Shown piece by piece: positions 1-10,434 of a stretch of 64,000 bases of DNA; position 1 is the first letter of the stretch; each line of letters begins with the position of its first letter. The notes beneath the pieces are model-generated. The model made no database searches. It was not told the DNA's origin and saw only the letters and a program-made list of their open reading frames with translations. The position numbers were made by a program, and so were the translations under genes. Source of the stretch: Symbiodinium natans (lineage: Eukaryota > Sar > Dinophyceae > Suessiales > Symbiodiniaceae); NCBI GenBank assembly GCA_905221605.1, contig CAJNDS010000779.1, positions 1,252,001-1,316,000 of the forward strand, read 5' to 3'.

Positions 1-282
1 TCACAGCACCCAAAAACCCTTGGCCCTTGCAGCAACTAACAGACAACCCCTTCATATTTGGGCATCCAGCCCTAAACACAAGATGTAAATCTTATATATA
101 TATGTACATATGTATATATACATATATACATATATATGCACGCACACACACACACACACATATTTTTTATATACATTAAAACGAGTATATAGTTCATTGT
201 ACATGATTACATGGATGACTACATATATTTGTATTGGAGTCCCACATTATGATCTACTAGAGCCACCCCAAAGGAGCTGCAG
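1..282. other. AT-rich left edge with TA/CA microsatellite
   Basis: Positions 85-175 are a TATATACA/CACA simple repeat. The rest is unassigned, probably intron leading to the first exon candidate. No gene start is visible. Confidence 0.5.
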
Positions 283-382
283 ATCCATCTGCGCCATCCT
301 GGTGGCACATGGCTTTCGCCGGAAGCCATCGTGGGTCGCCACCCAGAGCCTCGCAAGCCCAAGGCCGCAAGCGCCCTTCAGG
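283..382 (+). CDS. Exon candidate, unknown protein
   Basis: Follows GAGCTGCAG and reads IHLRHPGGTWLSPEAIVG then RHPEPRKPKAASALQ. It ends where GGGTTTAGGG begins, and the G|GT of that repeat could be the donor. Coding character is moderate and another frame is also open. Confidence 0.45.
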
Positions 383-383
383 G

Positions 384-462
384 TTTAGGGTTTAGGGTTA
401 GGGTTTAGGGTTTAGGGTTTAGGGTTTAGGGTTTAGGGTTTAGGGTTTAGGGTTTAGGGTTT
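384..462. repeat. TTTAGGG block
   Basis: About 11 heptamers starting at the end of the first exon candidate. CCCTTCAGGGTT occurs at 374-385 and again at 493-504. Confidence 0.9.
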
Positions 463-787
463 ATAGGAACCGGGCTGCTGTGAACCGAGGCACCCTTCAG
501 GGTTCAGGGTCCCGGATCTACCCCACCCCCAAGAATGAAATTTTACAACCAGCGCCGGTTGCATGATCTTATCGTCAGAGGTTGACGGCTTTGTTTCGAG
601 GAAGGTCCACGGCAACATGCAGAAGGCTGTCAATTTGTCTCGGCCCATGCGGCAGGGTGCCGGCTAACCAAAGCCCCTGTGACCCAAAGCCCACGATCCT
701 GGACTTCTGACCGGGCACACTGTAGATTCAGTGTCATATTTCTATAGGGACATATAGGGACCATACGGGAATACGATTAGTAATTAT

Positions 788-879
788 CCCGACCCCTAAG
801 CCCTAAGCCCTAAGCCCTAAACCCTAAACCCTAAACCCTAAACCCCAAACCCCAAACCCTAAACCCTAAACCCTAAACC
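788..879. repeat. CCCTAAA block with CCCTAAG variants
   Basis: The block grades from CCCTAAG to CCCTAAA to CCCCAAA and ends at the exon at 906. Confidence 0.9.
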
Positions 880-905
880 TTCCTTGTGCAACCCGGGCAG
901 CCCAG

Positions 906-977
906 GAGAAGGCCTCCTTGCCGGATGGACTCCGTCTCTGGGCCTGCGACGTGTGCCTGGCTGATGCGGCCCGGCAC
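906..977 (+). CDS. Exon candidate with WACDVC motif
   Basis: A CCCTAAA block ends just upstream and a TTTAGGG block starts at 981. After GCCCAG the frame reads EKASLPDGLRLWACDVCL then ADAARH, ending CAC before GCACTTTAGGG (GC donor). W-x-C-x-x-C suggests part of a small zinc site, but one exon is not enough to name a domain. Confidence 0.6.
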
Positions 978-1277
978 GCACTTTAGGGTTTAGGGTTTAG
1001 GGTTTAGGGTTTAGGGTTGAGGGTTTAGGGTTGAGGGTTTAGGGTTTAGGGTTTAGGGTTATTCTGGGACTTGGCTTGCTTGGGTTGGGTGGCGCTTGAG
1101 CCTTCAGAGTTAGGTGAAGACCAGTTCCTGCTTAACAGGTGGTTTGGTTGCGGTGCTGTGCTGAGCGTGCTGGGCGTGCTGGGCGTCGGCCTCGCAGCTG
1201 GTAGAAGTCCGCAAGCTGGCTCTAATGACTTACTGATTCCGGGGAGTGTCCTGAGATGAAGGATCACTTCTGTACCT

Positions 1278-1386
1278 AGTAGTAGAGTGGGCAACCTTTA
1301 ACCTTTGTTGGGTACTAGAATCCCCTTATAAGCCTAAAGGAAGGTTAACCTTCAGTTCCCCCCAGGATACTGGACAACTAAGTGTA
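1278..1386. mobile_element. Family-D element
   Basis: TAGTAGTAGAGTGGGCAACC to GGACAACTAAGTG, with CTTTAACCTTTGTTGGG inside. Its right half is almost the same as the copy at 13054. Confidence 0.65.
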
Positions 1387-1548
1387 GTGGCCCCAGCATG
1401 CCCACATGCAAGGAAGCTTAGGCCTTAGGCATGCATCTCTCACTGCGCCGCAAGTCTTTTGGCTCGATACCCCCTCGGTTTTCCCCGGCTCCTTCACCGT
1501 ACCTTAACAAGTTTGCGCCATGGGACAGGCCGAGCGCCGGGCTTCATC

Positions 1549-1652
1549 ACTATATCCCCCTTGGGATTTCTTCTTTATGTTTGTTTATATAAAGCCCAAG
1601 GGGATATTAAAAAGTACTATTTTTATTAAGGTTCTAAGGGGAGTATAGCCTC
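1549..1652. mobile_element. Family-G element
   Basis: CTATATCCCCCTTGGGATTT to TTCTAAGGGGAGTATAG; an internal inverted pair CCCTTGGG/CCCAAGGGG. About 85 percent similar by eye to 15054-15163. Confidence 0.72.
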
Positions 1653-1958
1653 ATCACACATCATACGCAAGAGCGAATGTGGCAGACGTTTTGTGCAGGC
1701 GATGTCAGATATGGCCAAGAGCCTGTCGGACACCTGCTGCAGCTTCGCTGCAAGAACGGCGGAGAAAACCTCAAAATATGATTCTTTGCCAGACTTTTGC
1801 AGTCACTGCAACCCTCCCGAGTGTTCCACGCACGTGCTTCCCGTAAGGTGGAGAGGCCACAGGAGAACTCAGCTTCGTTTTTTGGCAGACACGTGTGCAC
1901 CAGCTCACACCCTAGAGCACTTAGCTGATGCAAATCGCGGTCTATTGCAGGAGCAGAT

Positions 1959-2066
1959 ACCCTAAACCCTACACCCCAAACCACAAACCCCAAACCCCAA
2001 ACCCCAAACCCCAAACCCCAAACCCTAAACCCTAAACCCTAAACCCTAAACCCTAAACCCTAAACC
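1959..2066. repeat. CCCTAAA/CCCCAAA block flanked by a 13-bp direct repeat
   Basis: TGCAGGAGCAGAT at 1946-1958 and 2067-2079 brackets the block exactly, as a target-site duplication would. Confidence 0.88.
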
Positions 2067-2071
2067 TGCAG

Positions 2072-2147
2072 GAGCAGATGAGTACAGGGACATTGTTCCA
2101 GACCTGGTGCCACCTGGGGCCGGCCCCAGGATGGCAATTGGAGATCT
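2072..2147 (+). CDS. Exon candidate next to a duplicated acceptor
   Basis: After CTGCAG the frame reads ADEYRDIVPDLVPPGAGP then RMAIGDL, ending at GTTTAGGG, which supplies a GT donor. Its acceptor region (TGCAGGAGCAGAT) is duplicated on the far side of a CCCTAAA block. A second frame is also open, so the protein is uncertain. Confidence 0.55.
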
Positions 2148-2231
2148 GTTTAGGGTTTAGGGTTTAGGGTTTAGGGTTTGCAAAGTTGTTGCAAACACTA
2201 GATTAACCTTATTAGGGCTTAGGGTTTAGGA

Positions 2232-2346
2232 CTACTATGTGCTTAAGAGCCCACCTAAAAAAAGAAAACAGTCATCACTATGCTAACCTGATAAGGAAGA
2301 ATGTTTTTTCAAGTTTTTTGGGGTTCCCAAGCAATTGGTAGAACAC
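2232..2346. mobile_element. Family-C palindromic element
   Basis: GTGCTTAAGAGCCCACC at the left and GGGGTTCCCAAGCAATTGG at the right. The family consensus is TTGCTTAAGAACCCCC. Confidence 0.62.
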
Positions 2347-2382
2347 GCCCACTCTGAGGGCTTAAGTAGAGCAATTTGGGGA

Positions 2383-2541
2383 TGTTCCTCCATATACTAA
2401 GAGTCCTTAATGATTAGGGATGATGCTAGGGATAATCCCTATTAAGGCCTTATACTATTGTCATAACAGTCCTTAGTAGGGATTATGATAGGGGGCACTG
2501 TAATCCCTATTAAGGACTCTTCGTGTAAGGGGGAGCATCCC
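2383..2541. mobile_element. Family-A palindromic element (MITE-like)
   Basis: The left arm GATGTTCCTCCATATACTAA pairs with the right arm GTAAGGGGGAGCATCCC. The core carries AGTCCTTAATnAGGGAT and its inverted copy. It is longer than other copies because the core is partly duplicated. Confidence 0.75.
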
Positions 2542-2723
2542 AAAGCATGGACGGAAGCTGTTTCTCCGTAAGGTACTAAACCTGCCAGGGTGTCGCCAGA
2601 GGCTGTCAAGACCCTGAAGGCCTGGAACCCTAAACCCTAAACCCTAAACCCTAAGAGACGCTGCAGTACGATGCTCTGCTGTCCTCGTGCTTTCCGGGAC
2701 TTGTTTCAGCCTTGGCAGTGCAG

Positions 2724-2951
2724 GACATGGGCTTCCAGGAAGTTGAGGCGAGAAACGCGCTTGAGGCGTGCAATGGCACCTTGGATCGCAGTGGCGAGGC
2801 ACAGCCGCTGGAGTCCTTGCAGTCACAAGCCCAGCAGTGTGCGTCGCGAATCAGGCTGTCCACAGCACAGCATCTGCAGATGTGGGTCCTGTACCGGCTC
2901 TCAGGAAACTTGGATCAAGCCATGCAGCTGCTGCTGTCGCGCCAGCCTTAG
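2724..2951 (+). CDS. Exon encoding a UBA domain (ubiquitin-binding)
   Basis: After GGCAGTGCAG the frame reads DMGFQEVEARNALEACNG then TLDRS, matching the UBA consensus with its MGF loop, conserved Ala-Leu and G-x-L/V helix-3 start. The open frame continues to TAG at 2949 and includes LSGNLDQAMQLLL, which looks like the last helix of a second UBA. UBA domains bind ubiquitin on proteasome shuttles, deubiquitinases and ligases; which class this is cannot be told. The frame may contain an unseen intron. Confidence 0.72.
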   Translation, partial: DMGFQEVEARNALEACNGTLDRSGEAQPLESLQSQAQQCASRIRLSTAQHLQMWVLYRLSGNLDQAMQLLLSRQP

Positions 2952-3675
2952 CTGAAGTGTCTGCATGGGGGGGGGCCGCGTTCAATCAAGGATGTCGGCT
3001 TAGCTTGCTTGTGCGTTCTCACCGCGACATGCAGTCGTAAGGGCGCATTGGCTCTTTTCGCCATACTGGTTCCGCAGAAGTTGCTTCAGTGTATGCAGGG
3101 CTGGTGCGGTCGATGATGTCGGCTCTCCCCAGTCACCGATTCCGCCGCCACCGCCACCCCCGGCGGAGGCGCACTTTGAGGCATGTAAAGTGTGTAGTGT
3201 TCAGAAAGCTGCAAAGTTTTTCGATGCCACAGCTGAACGCAAGAACGATACATCATGCCGGGCTAGAGGACCCTGAAATGCAAGGGCACGGCGCCTGTTT
3301 TTCAAACAGGATTTCGTAAGAGTGAGTGGCTAGAGGGGCCCAGTGAGCCCAAGAGGTTTCATCCCTGAAAACATTCAAAACGTTACAATCAGGACCCCTA
3401 TAAAGACTAGAGTTTCAGGTATATTCCCTGCTGGGTGGTATTGGGCTTCCAAGGGGGTATCGCGTTCTGTTGGCCCCCTGACCCTAAACCCTAAGCCCTA
3501 AACCCTAAACCCTAAACCCTAAAAATCCCTAAACCCTAAACCCTAACCCTCTCGTTTTGCATTCCACAGAAAGGGTTGAGGGGTGGCCATAGCCTTCAAG
3601 GCCCCTGCTGGGGGGGAGGGGGGGGGGGGGGGCCCTCGGGGTTGGCTCCAAAGGGAAACTGGGTTTAGGGTTTAG

Positions 3676-3810
3676 GGTTTATTGAAATTATTAAGGGTTC
3701 AGGTCCGGGGAAGTTTCGAGGAAAGTTTCGAGGAAAGTTTCGAGGAGTTTCAAGGAGTTTCAAGGAGTTTCTGTTTTTGGATTTTCTTAATAATTTCAAG
3801 TTACAGGGGG
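3676..3810. mobile_element. Palindrome with internal GTTTCGAGGAAA repeats
   Basis: ATTGAAATTATTAAGGG and TTCTTAATAATTTCAAG are inverted ends. Between them GAAAGTTTCGAGG and GAGTTTCAAG are each repeated two or three times. Confidence 0.65.
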
Positions 3811-3872
3811 CTTGAAGGTTTAGGGTTTAGGGTTTAGGGTTTAGGGTTTAGGGTTTTCAACCCAAGATGCAG

Positions 3873-3980
3873 AGAGTAGAGACCTCACCTGGCCTCCACC
3901 GCCTTTTCTGCTGCCTTCGGGAGGTCGATCCGTTTGCGGAGTGGCTCGGTGGCAAGGGGGCTTTTACAAAAACAACTGGG
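3873..3980 (+). CDS. Exon candidate, unknown protein
   Basis: After GATGCAG the frame reads RVETSPGLHRLFCCLREV then DPFAEWLGGKGAFTKTTG, 36 codons, ending where GTTTAGGG starts. Composition is coding-like; no family recognised. Confidence 0.55.
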
Positions 3981-3995
3981 GTTTAGGGTTTAGGG

Positions 3996-4095
3996 TTTAG
4001 GGTTTCCGAAATGAGGGGTACCTTGTTGGGGTCCTTATTAAAAATCCTACAATTTGTGAGTCTATTTCCAGGGGTCCCCTATGCTCCTAAACCCC
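3996..4095. mobile_element. Family-B palindromic element
   Basis: GGTTTCCGAAATGAGGGGTA at the left, AGGGGTCCCCTATG then CTAAACCCCC at the right; the inner GGGGTCC motif is repeated inverted. It adjoins a TTTAGGG block. Confidence 0.65.
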
Positions 4096-4480
4096 CAACT
4101 TACTTCGAACATCCCCCCACCCGACAGATTTGTGGCAGTGTGTGGGGCGGTGTACTGGGGTTGGCAGCCATGGATTCTGTGGGATCGTCTGGGGCTGGGA
4201 ACTCCAGGGGTTCTCTGGGGATGCTCTAGGGGTTCGGCACTCCAGCGATTGGAGGGGTTGTGTGATTTTGTGGGGATACTCTGGCGATGGGGGATTCAGG
4301 AGATGGGCGGGGAGTGGACCGGCAGAGGAGAAGAGTTTAGTTAAAAAACTAAGAGGCCCACGCCCTCGCTGGGGGGGGGAGGGGGACTAAAAGGGGCATA
4401 GACCGCAAGGACATGCCAGGGATGACATACATGCACGACATGTCACCCTAAACCTCAAACCCTAAACCCTACACCCCTAT

Positions 4481-4560
4481 CGCCGAAAGTCCGGGGCCCT
4501 GCGGCTCGTGACTCCATCACCAGGTCAGATGAGAGGTCACCAGGCGTGGAAAACCTCCGC
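4481..4560 (+). CDS. Weak exon candidate
   Basis: An open segment after a CCCTAAA block reads RRKSGALRLVTPSPGQ and is followed at once by a palindromic element near 4565. Only position and openness support it. Confidence 0.25.
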
Positions 4561-4756
4561 GACCACAATTTTGGGCACTTCCCCGAATAGGGGGTACTCT
4601 TGATATACCTCCCAAAATGTTACAATTCTTTTTGCAGTAACCCCCAAAATGCAACCCCTACTTAGGAAGCCCCCATTTCTCTGTCAACGCATGTGTTTTT
4701 TTTTTCAGCTGGGCGGGGCTTTCGTCCACGCGCCGTTGGCGGGCTGTCAAGCTCAA

Positions 4757-4848
4757 ATGGGCGGTTTCCGAGATTAGGGGCTACCTTATTGGGATCCTAC
4801 TCATCGCGGGGCTATATCAGGGGGTCCCTTACTTTCGTAAGCCCCCAA
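4757..4848. mobile_element. Family-B palindromic element
   Basis: GGCGGTTTCCGAGATTAGGG at the left and CTTTCGTAAGCCCCC at the right. Confidence 0.65.
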
Positions 4849-4874
4849 ATGAGCTCCTTGTTTTGGCTGGCCGG

Positions 4875-5004
4875 AAAACGCCTACTTAGGGGTCGGAACA
4901 ATTGCGAATCGTATTCCCTTATGGTCCCTTAAAAGAAATACCAGAATAACCCCCAAAAAATCCTATTGTAACTACTTAGGCCCCTATATGAATAACCGGA
5001 GTAA
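4875..5004. mobile_element. Family-H element
   Basis: GCCTACTTAGGGGTCGGAAC, TTCCCTTATGGTCCCTT and ACTACTTAGGCCCCTATATG. Shares GTCGGAA and CCCTTATGGT with 18445 and 43388. Confidence 0.65.
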
Positions 5005-5052
5005 CCCTAAACCCATCTAAACCCTAAACCCTATACTGCGTGCCCGAGGAAG

Positions 5053-5160
5053 GTGGATCAGCTGATGGGCATGGGCTTCACTGAAGTCCAGGCCCGGGAT
5101 GCCCTCGATGGTTGCAGCGGCAACCTGGAGCGAGCTGCCCCTCGGAGGGAAGGGCTTCGG
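5053..5160 (+). CDS. Exon encoding a second UBA domain
   Basis: After CCGAGGAAG the frame reads VDQLMGMGFTEVQARDAL then DGCSGNLERAA, an excellent UBA match. It resembles the UBA at 2724 at nearly every consensus position (MGFxEVxARxALxxCxGxL), so the two probably arose by domain duplication within one gene, about 2.3 kb apart on the same strand. The exon ends at or before the GTTTAGGG at 5161. Confidence 0.78.
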
Positions 5161-5204
5161 GTTTAGGGAATCGGGTGTAGGGTTTAGGGTTAGGGTTTTG
5201 GGGG

Positions 5205-5299
5205 CAGGGTTTAGGGTTTAGGGTTTAGGGATTTAGGGGTTTAGGGTTTAGGGGTTTAGGGGTTTAGGGGTTTAGGGGTTTAGGGGTTTAGGGTTTAGG
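5205..5299. repeat. Mixed TTTAGGG/TTTAGGGG array
   Basis: Seven or more octamers at 5230-5290 among heptamers. Confidence 0.9.
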
Positions 5300-5300
5300 A

Positions 5301-5450
5301 CATGCCTTGGGCCTCAATGGAGCTCAGGGAGGCAGAGGTGTCTTCGCTTCGCGTGCAGCAAAGGTCGAATACCTCACTGCCCAGGCCTCATGAGAGGGCG
5401 GAGCCTAGGCTTCACCCACGAGCTGGAGGTGTGGAAGACACGTAGTGGTT
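5301..5450 (+). CDS. Weak exon candidate after a TTTAGGGG array
   Basis: A frame from GACATGCC reads PWASMELREAEVSSLRVQQR and stays open to about 5440. It follows a long TTTAGGGG run and has no secure splice sites. Confidence 0.3.
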
Positions 5451-6214
5451 AGAGTTTGATACAGAGGTCGTGACAGATGGGCAGCTGGAATGTAGACAGG
5501 TTGACCCGCCACCCCTCCACAAATCTTTTGTTGGTAGATTTGTCAGCTGTGCAAAGCAGCATTGTGCGGAATGGTCGCGCGCCATGACTGCTGAACGTTT
5601 CACTTGCCTGCAAGGGAACAGGCCTACGGCTAGCTTTAGTGACTGCCTCAACGATTAGATGCAACTCGGGCAGGAGGGCCAAGGCGAAAGACCCCCAATC
5701 CTGTTCCGAGCCATGTGCCCGCTGTTAATTCGTTTTTCTGGCGCCAACCGGGGAGCCATCATGTCCGGCCTCAGCGGGGCCGTTTCACTTGCCCAAACAC
5801 GAAAGACCCCAACTGATGGATGCCAGAAACACAAAAAGACGCTTGTGCCCGCACGGGCCCAGAAATTCAACTTGTGATGTTGAGCCACAAGCCAAGAGGT
5901 ACCTCCTCCCTCTTCTGGGTGACCCTTTGCACGAGGGTCGTCACAAACGATCAGACTGACGACCTCATAAACCGGAAGCCTTAAACCCAAAACCCAGTAG
6001 TTGTATAATAATGTAACAATGCGTTATGGTAATGTTACAAACACACGGTGCTAGAACGATATACGAATATATTCACGCAGGAACCCCTCATTACACCATT
6101 AAAACCGCAATGTAGTAATCATACAGTCATACAATACATTTGCAACATAGTAACCCCCTGAACCCTAAACTCTAAACTAAACCCTAAACCCGAAACCCTC
6201 AACCACAAAGCGAG

Positions 6215-6274
6215 GTCCTCTTGGCAAAGCCTGGCCTGGCCTGTGGCCGAGTGGCATCTCGGAGCTTCTGTAGA
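6215..6274 (+). CDS. Exon candidate, 60 bp
   Basis: Between a CCCTAAA block and a TTTAGGG block. After AAAGCGAG it reads VLLAKPGLACGRVASRSF, ending at a GT in AGAGTTTAGGG. Unknown product. Confidence 0.45.
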
Positions 6275-6356
6275 GTTTAGGGTTTAGGGTTTAGGGTTTA
6301 GGGAGGGCTTTGGGTTTTTTCTTGTTTTTTGTATTAGGATCATGAAATTTCATTCT

Positions 6357-6900
<544 letters not shown>

Positions 6901-7129
6901 GGGATGAGTATGATACTACACTTCTCATGATTATCGTGCTACTTCCAATCTTTGAAGTCTTACATTGTGTCATACCACGTCTCATAATCTTCCTTGTATG
7001 ATGTTTCTGTCTTGCGTTATTTAGTCTGATACTACTTAAAGTTCTTACTTTGCTGTATCATTATGCCATCATTGCAGGGGCGCCGGGGTCTCCCGAGGAA
7101 TCATTCCTCCCTTCCTACTATTTTCTTGA

Positions 7130-7290
7130 CAAGCCCCCCCAAGAAACAACAAATGAATGAACATTAAAGAAGTCCTTCCTTGTATAATAAGGGTAATATA
7201 GGGATTAATGTTTTTCAGTTTTTGTTCCTCATAAGGGTATACAATATGGGGATAGTTATCTCTTGTTGTTTGGTGTTCTTAAGAAAGCAG
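7130..7290. mobile_element. Family-C-like element, extended core
   Basis: A core of CTTCCTTGTATAATAAGGG and a second arm ending GGTGTTCTTAAGAAAGC; the left arm is degraded. Confidence 0.45.
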
Positions 7291-7415
7291 CAGCTTCGCT
7301 CCCCCGCTCCGCTTCCCCCGCTTCGCTCCCCCCAGGTTTTAGGGTTTACCCTAAACCCTAACCCCTAAACCCTATTAGGGTTTAGGGTTTAGGGCTCCCC
7401 CCCCCCCCCCCCCAG

Positions 7416-7502
7416 GTTTTGGACCTGGCCTGCGGGTGCGCGCTGCCATCCGTTCCTGGGCGCATGGGGCATCGCGAGGAGATCCAGCTCTCTCGCTTCG
7501 GG
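7416..7502 (+). CDS. Exon candidate with methyltransferase-like VLDLACG motif
   Basis: A 17-base C tract, serving as a polypyrimidine stretch, leads to CAG and then VLDLACGCALPSVPGRMG, 29 codons in all, ending at GGG before GTTTGTAGC. VLDLACG resembles motif I of class I SAM-dependent methyltransferases, but the usual G-x-G is GCA here, so the match is only suggestive. Confidence 0.58.
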
Positions 7503-7544
7503 GTTTGTAGCTTTGAGGCTAAGTACCTTATACCTTTTTCTGCT

Positions 7545-7642
7545 ATTTGCTTAAGAACACGCCCGCAAAAAAAAGCTTCTTCTTCCCTATAAGCGTATAG
7601 TAATAGAGATTATTCTTTTTTTGTGGGGCCTAGCGCAAAACA
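7545..7642. mobile_element. Family-C palindromic element, diverged
   Basis: TTTGCTTAAGAACACGCCC at the left with an A-rich then T-rich inverted interior; the right end is poorly kept. Confidence 0.5.
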
Positions 7643-8089
7643 GCGGAGCCCGCGTACGTTGAATCAAGCACGCCCGGTAGTACCCTTATGGCCTTTTGGA
7701 GTCGTTGGGCAGCCGGCAATAACCCGTACACCCGCGACCAGTGCTCTTCCATCCTGACTTAGTCATCCAGTGATGACTTCCCTCACGGTCTCGGGTTTAG
7801 GGTTTAGGGTTTAGGGTTTAGGGTAGCCAAGCAAGATGCCGTGCGATGAAAGGAAGGAAGCACCCTAAAAAGGGAAGTCAGGATACCTCCCAGTCCCCTT
7901 GAAGGTTCAGTTTGTATTTATTGTGCAACCCCCTAAGCCCTAAGCCCTAAGCCCTAAACCCTAAACCCTAAACCCTAAACCCTAACCCTAAACCCCTAAG
8001 AATCCTGAAGCCGAAAAATCACGAACCCCTAAACCCGACACCCTAAGCCCAGAACCTTAGGACAGATCAGCGAGGCGGGTGGCCAGAAG

Positions 8090-8345
8090 GAAAACCTAAA
8101 CCCTAAAGCCTGAACCCTAAACCCTAGAGGCCCTAAACCCTGAACACCCTAAACGAACCCTAGACCCTATAAGCCCTAAACCCTAAACCCTGAACACCCT
8201 AAACGAACCCTAAACCCTAAAAGCCCTAAACCCTACAAGCCCTAAAACACCCTAAACCCTAAACCCTAAACCCTAGACCCTAGACCCTAGATCCTAGACC
8301 CTAGACCCTAGAAACCCTAAACCCTATAAACTCTGAACCCTAAAC
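8090..8345. repeat. Degenerate CCCTAAA region
   Basis: CCCTAAA, CCCTGAA, CCCTAGA and AAGCCCTAAA variants mixed with GAACACCCTAAACG, repeated at 8144 and 8189. It looks like an old, mutated block. Confidence 0.85.
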
Positions 8346-8348
8346 GAG

Positions 8349-8446
8349 GTGGCGGCTGCCCGGGTGGCCCTCCATGTCTTCGCGGTGGACGGCCAGGAAG
8401 CCGTGCTTCGGAATGCGGCCGCCCCATGGCCTGGCCTTGGGGAAGG
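8349..8446 (+). CDS. Exon candidate, Ala-rich
   Basis: After AAACGAG the frame reads VAAARVALHVFAVDGQEA then VLRNAAAPWPGLG. It sits exactly between CCCTAAA and TTTAGGG blocks, and the right block is flanked by an 8-bp direct repeat. Strong coding character, no family assigned. Confidence 0.6.
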
Positions 8447-8448
8447 GT

Positions 8449-8476
8449 TTAGGGTTTAGGGTTTAGGGTTTAGGGT
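8449..8476. repeat. 28-bp TTTAGGG block flanked by an 8-bp direct repeat
   Basis: GGAAGGGT at 8441-8448 and 8477-8484 brackets four heptamers. The left copy is the end of an exon. Confidence 0.75.
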
Positions 8477-8718
8477 GGAAGGGTCGGCGGTTGGTGTTTT
8501 TAGGGGGTGGGTTTTCGGGGGTTAGATGGGGCTTATGCAGGGTTTATAGGGTTGGGTTGGTATCTTGGCTGGGTTTTCGGGTTAAGGCATAGAAAGGTTC
8601 TGTCTTTGTAGGGTTTTTATGGGTTTATGTTTTGGGGGGTTCGGGTGTAGATGGGGCTTTTTCAGGGTCTTTATAGGGGGTTTTAGTTTGGACAAGTATG
8701 GCCTGAATTTATTGATTC

Positions 8719-8722
8719 GCGC

Positions 8723-8753
<31 letters not shown>

Positions 8754-8757
8754 AAAA
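8719..8757. repeat. C24 then A14 homopolymer junction
   Basis: A long C run changes directly into an A run. The same arrangement recurs at 40303-40328 and, shorter, at 37350 and 63297; inverse T-then-G copies are at 19440-19479 and 34390-34415. Confidence 0.9.
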
Positions 8758-9125
8758 GAGCAAAAGTAAGAGAGATACAAAGAAACAAAATACAAATGAC
8801 AACAACAAACAACAAACACCTATTTCCATACCCCTCCCCCCCAATTCCCCCCCAATTCCCCGCCCTCCGTCCCAGAGCAGGCTCGACAGATCCTAACGCA
8901 ACACCGCACCTAACAACAACTCCCGAGCCAGAGACGCTCAGGGTAGTTACATGGGCCCTTCAAGGGGGGCCCCTTAGAAAACCCTTATATACCCTATGCA
9001 ACGCAAGGTCCACACTTCAGAAACCTTTAGGGGAGGTAAGGAATCACATTAAGAGACCATCTAAACCAGGAGGAAAAAACCCTAAACCCTAAACCCTAAA
9101 CCCTAAACCCTAAACCCTAGAAGAG

Positions 9126-9185
9126 GTCAACCTGCGCCGCAATGGCGCCGGCGCCACAGCGCTGCGCTGTTGGGGGCGAGGCTCG
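9126..9185 (+). CDS. Exon candidate with canonical GTGAGT donor
   Basis: After TAGAAGAG the frame reads VNLRRNGAGATALRCWGR then GS, followed by GTGAGTTGG. The left flank is a CCCTAAA block and a TTTAGGG block starts at about 9208. Confidence 0.52.
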
Positions 9186-10283
9186 GTGAGTTGGCTGCAG
9201 CCCTCGGGGTTTGGGGTTTAGGGTTTAGGGTTAGCAGTAGGGTTTGGGTAGTTTCGGGCAGAGTTTAGAGTCCGGCAGGGTGTAGAAGTTCGCTCTCGCA
9301 ATTTTTTGCTCAGAACCCCAGTGTCATGTGATTCTGGTGTGCGGCATACATGGATTTTCTGGAGGAAGTTGTTGGAGAGGTGCCCTGAGCCGAGTAGAGT
9401 AGAGACTCCTGAGGCGACTGCATGGAAGCGTTTCATTCGGATATTTGCGAGCGTTGCAGCTATCACGGCTTAATGTGATCTGGAGAATCTGGAGACCAAT
9501 GCCTCGCGGTGTGCCCACTTAATCCTGGTGCCCTTGCTCCAATGGGTGCCCAAACCTCAAAGTCCCAAAGAGTCGCAACTTTCCAACTCCGGCGGAGCCA
9601 GGAGCCTCTCCGGCCTACCGCTGGCGTCGGGAGGAGTGGGCCTCCAGGGTAAAGGAAATGGTACACTACCAGGGCCCTGTTTCATTCCTAGCAAAAGACA
9701 TGCCCCTTTCTGTGAGTTCTAGACGCGAACCGCGGCGCTTAGAGTCGTGGTCCCAATGAGAAGACTCACTGTAGTGTCGAGCATGCTTCCCAGGACCACG
9801 TCTGCCATGTCTAGTGTGCATGCTCCTATTCGTAGCAAAAAGTCGTGCTGCTGGGCGAAGCTACTGAGTTGTGCTTGATGGACCCTGAGGCCAAAACCCC
9901 TGTTCGAACCATGGACAGAATCGTGTGAGCGTGTTCCGAGCTGCCGGGGTCGCGAACTTGCTTAGCTGTCGACTGTGAAAGGAGGAAAGAACCTAGGGAC
10001 CAAATGAGCCCAAAAATTGGGGCCACATACCCTTTAGGGCTTTAGGGCTGTAGGGTTGAAGGTTGAGCGGTGTACGCTATAATTCCCATTCAGGTATGGT
10101 GAACCCTGAGCCCTTTCAGGGTTGATTTGGTCCCCCAAGGGATGAGCCGTAACCTTAAGATTGCCGGCTCTCGGTAAAAGGAGCCTGTCACAGGAGCACT
10201 CGGCGGTTTAGGGTTCAAGTTTAGCGTTTGGGTTCAGGGTTTACGTTTCGGGTTTAGGGTTTAGGCAGTCGATGACAGTCCAG

Positions 10284-10434
10284 TTGCAAAAACAGGGTGT
10301 AGGGCGAGACCTGCAAGGAAACCTTCCCCAGTGGCAGGACTGGCCGCGCTTGAAGAACGTCCGGTTGCTCCTGTGGTCGGACCCCCTGCGTGAAGAAGGA
10401 TCTGCCGAGCTTCTGGACGGCACACAGCCAGGGG
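10284..10434 (+). CDS. Exon candidate, 151 bp, canonical GTAAGT donor
   Basis: After ACAGTCCAG the frame reads LQKQGVGRDLQGNLPQWQ then DWPRLKNVRLLLWSDPLR and EEGSAELLDGTQPG, followed by GTAAGTG. It is one of the longest exon-like segments here and one of few with a textbook GT donor. No family recognised. Confidence 0.65.
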
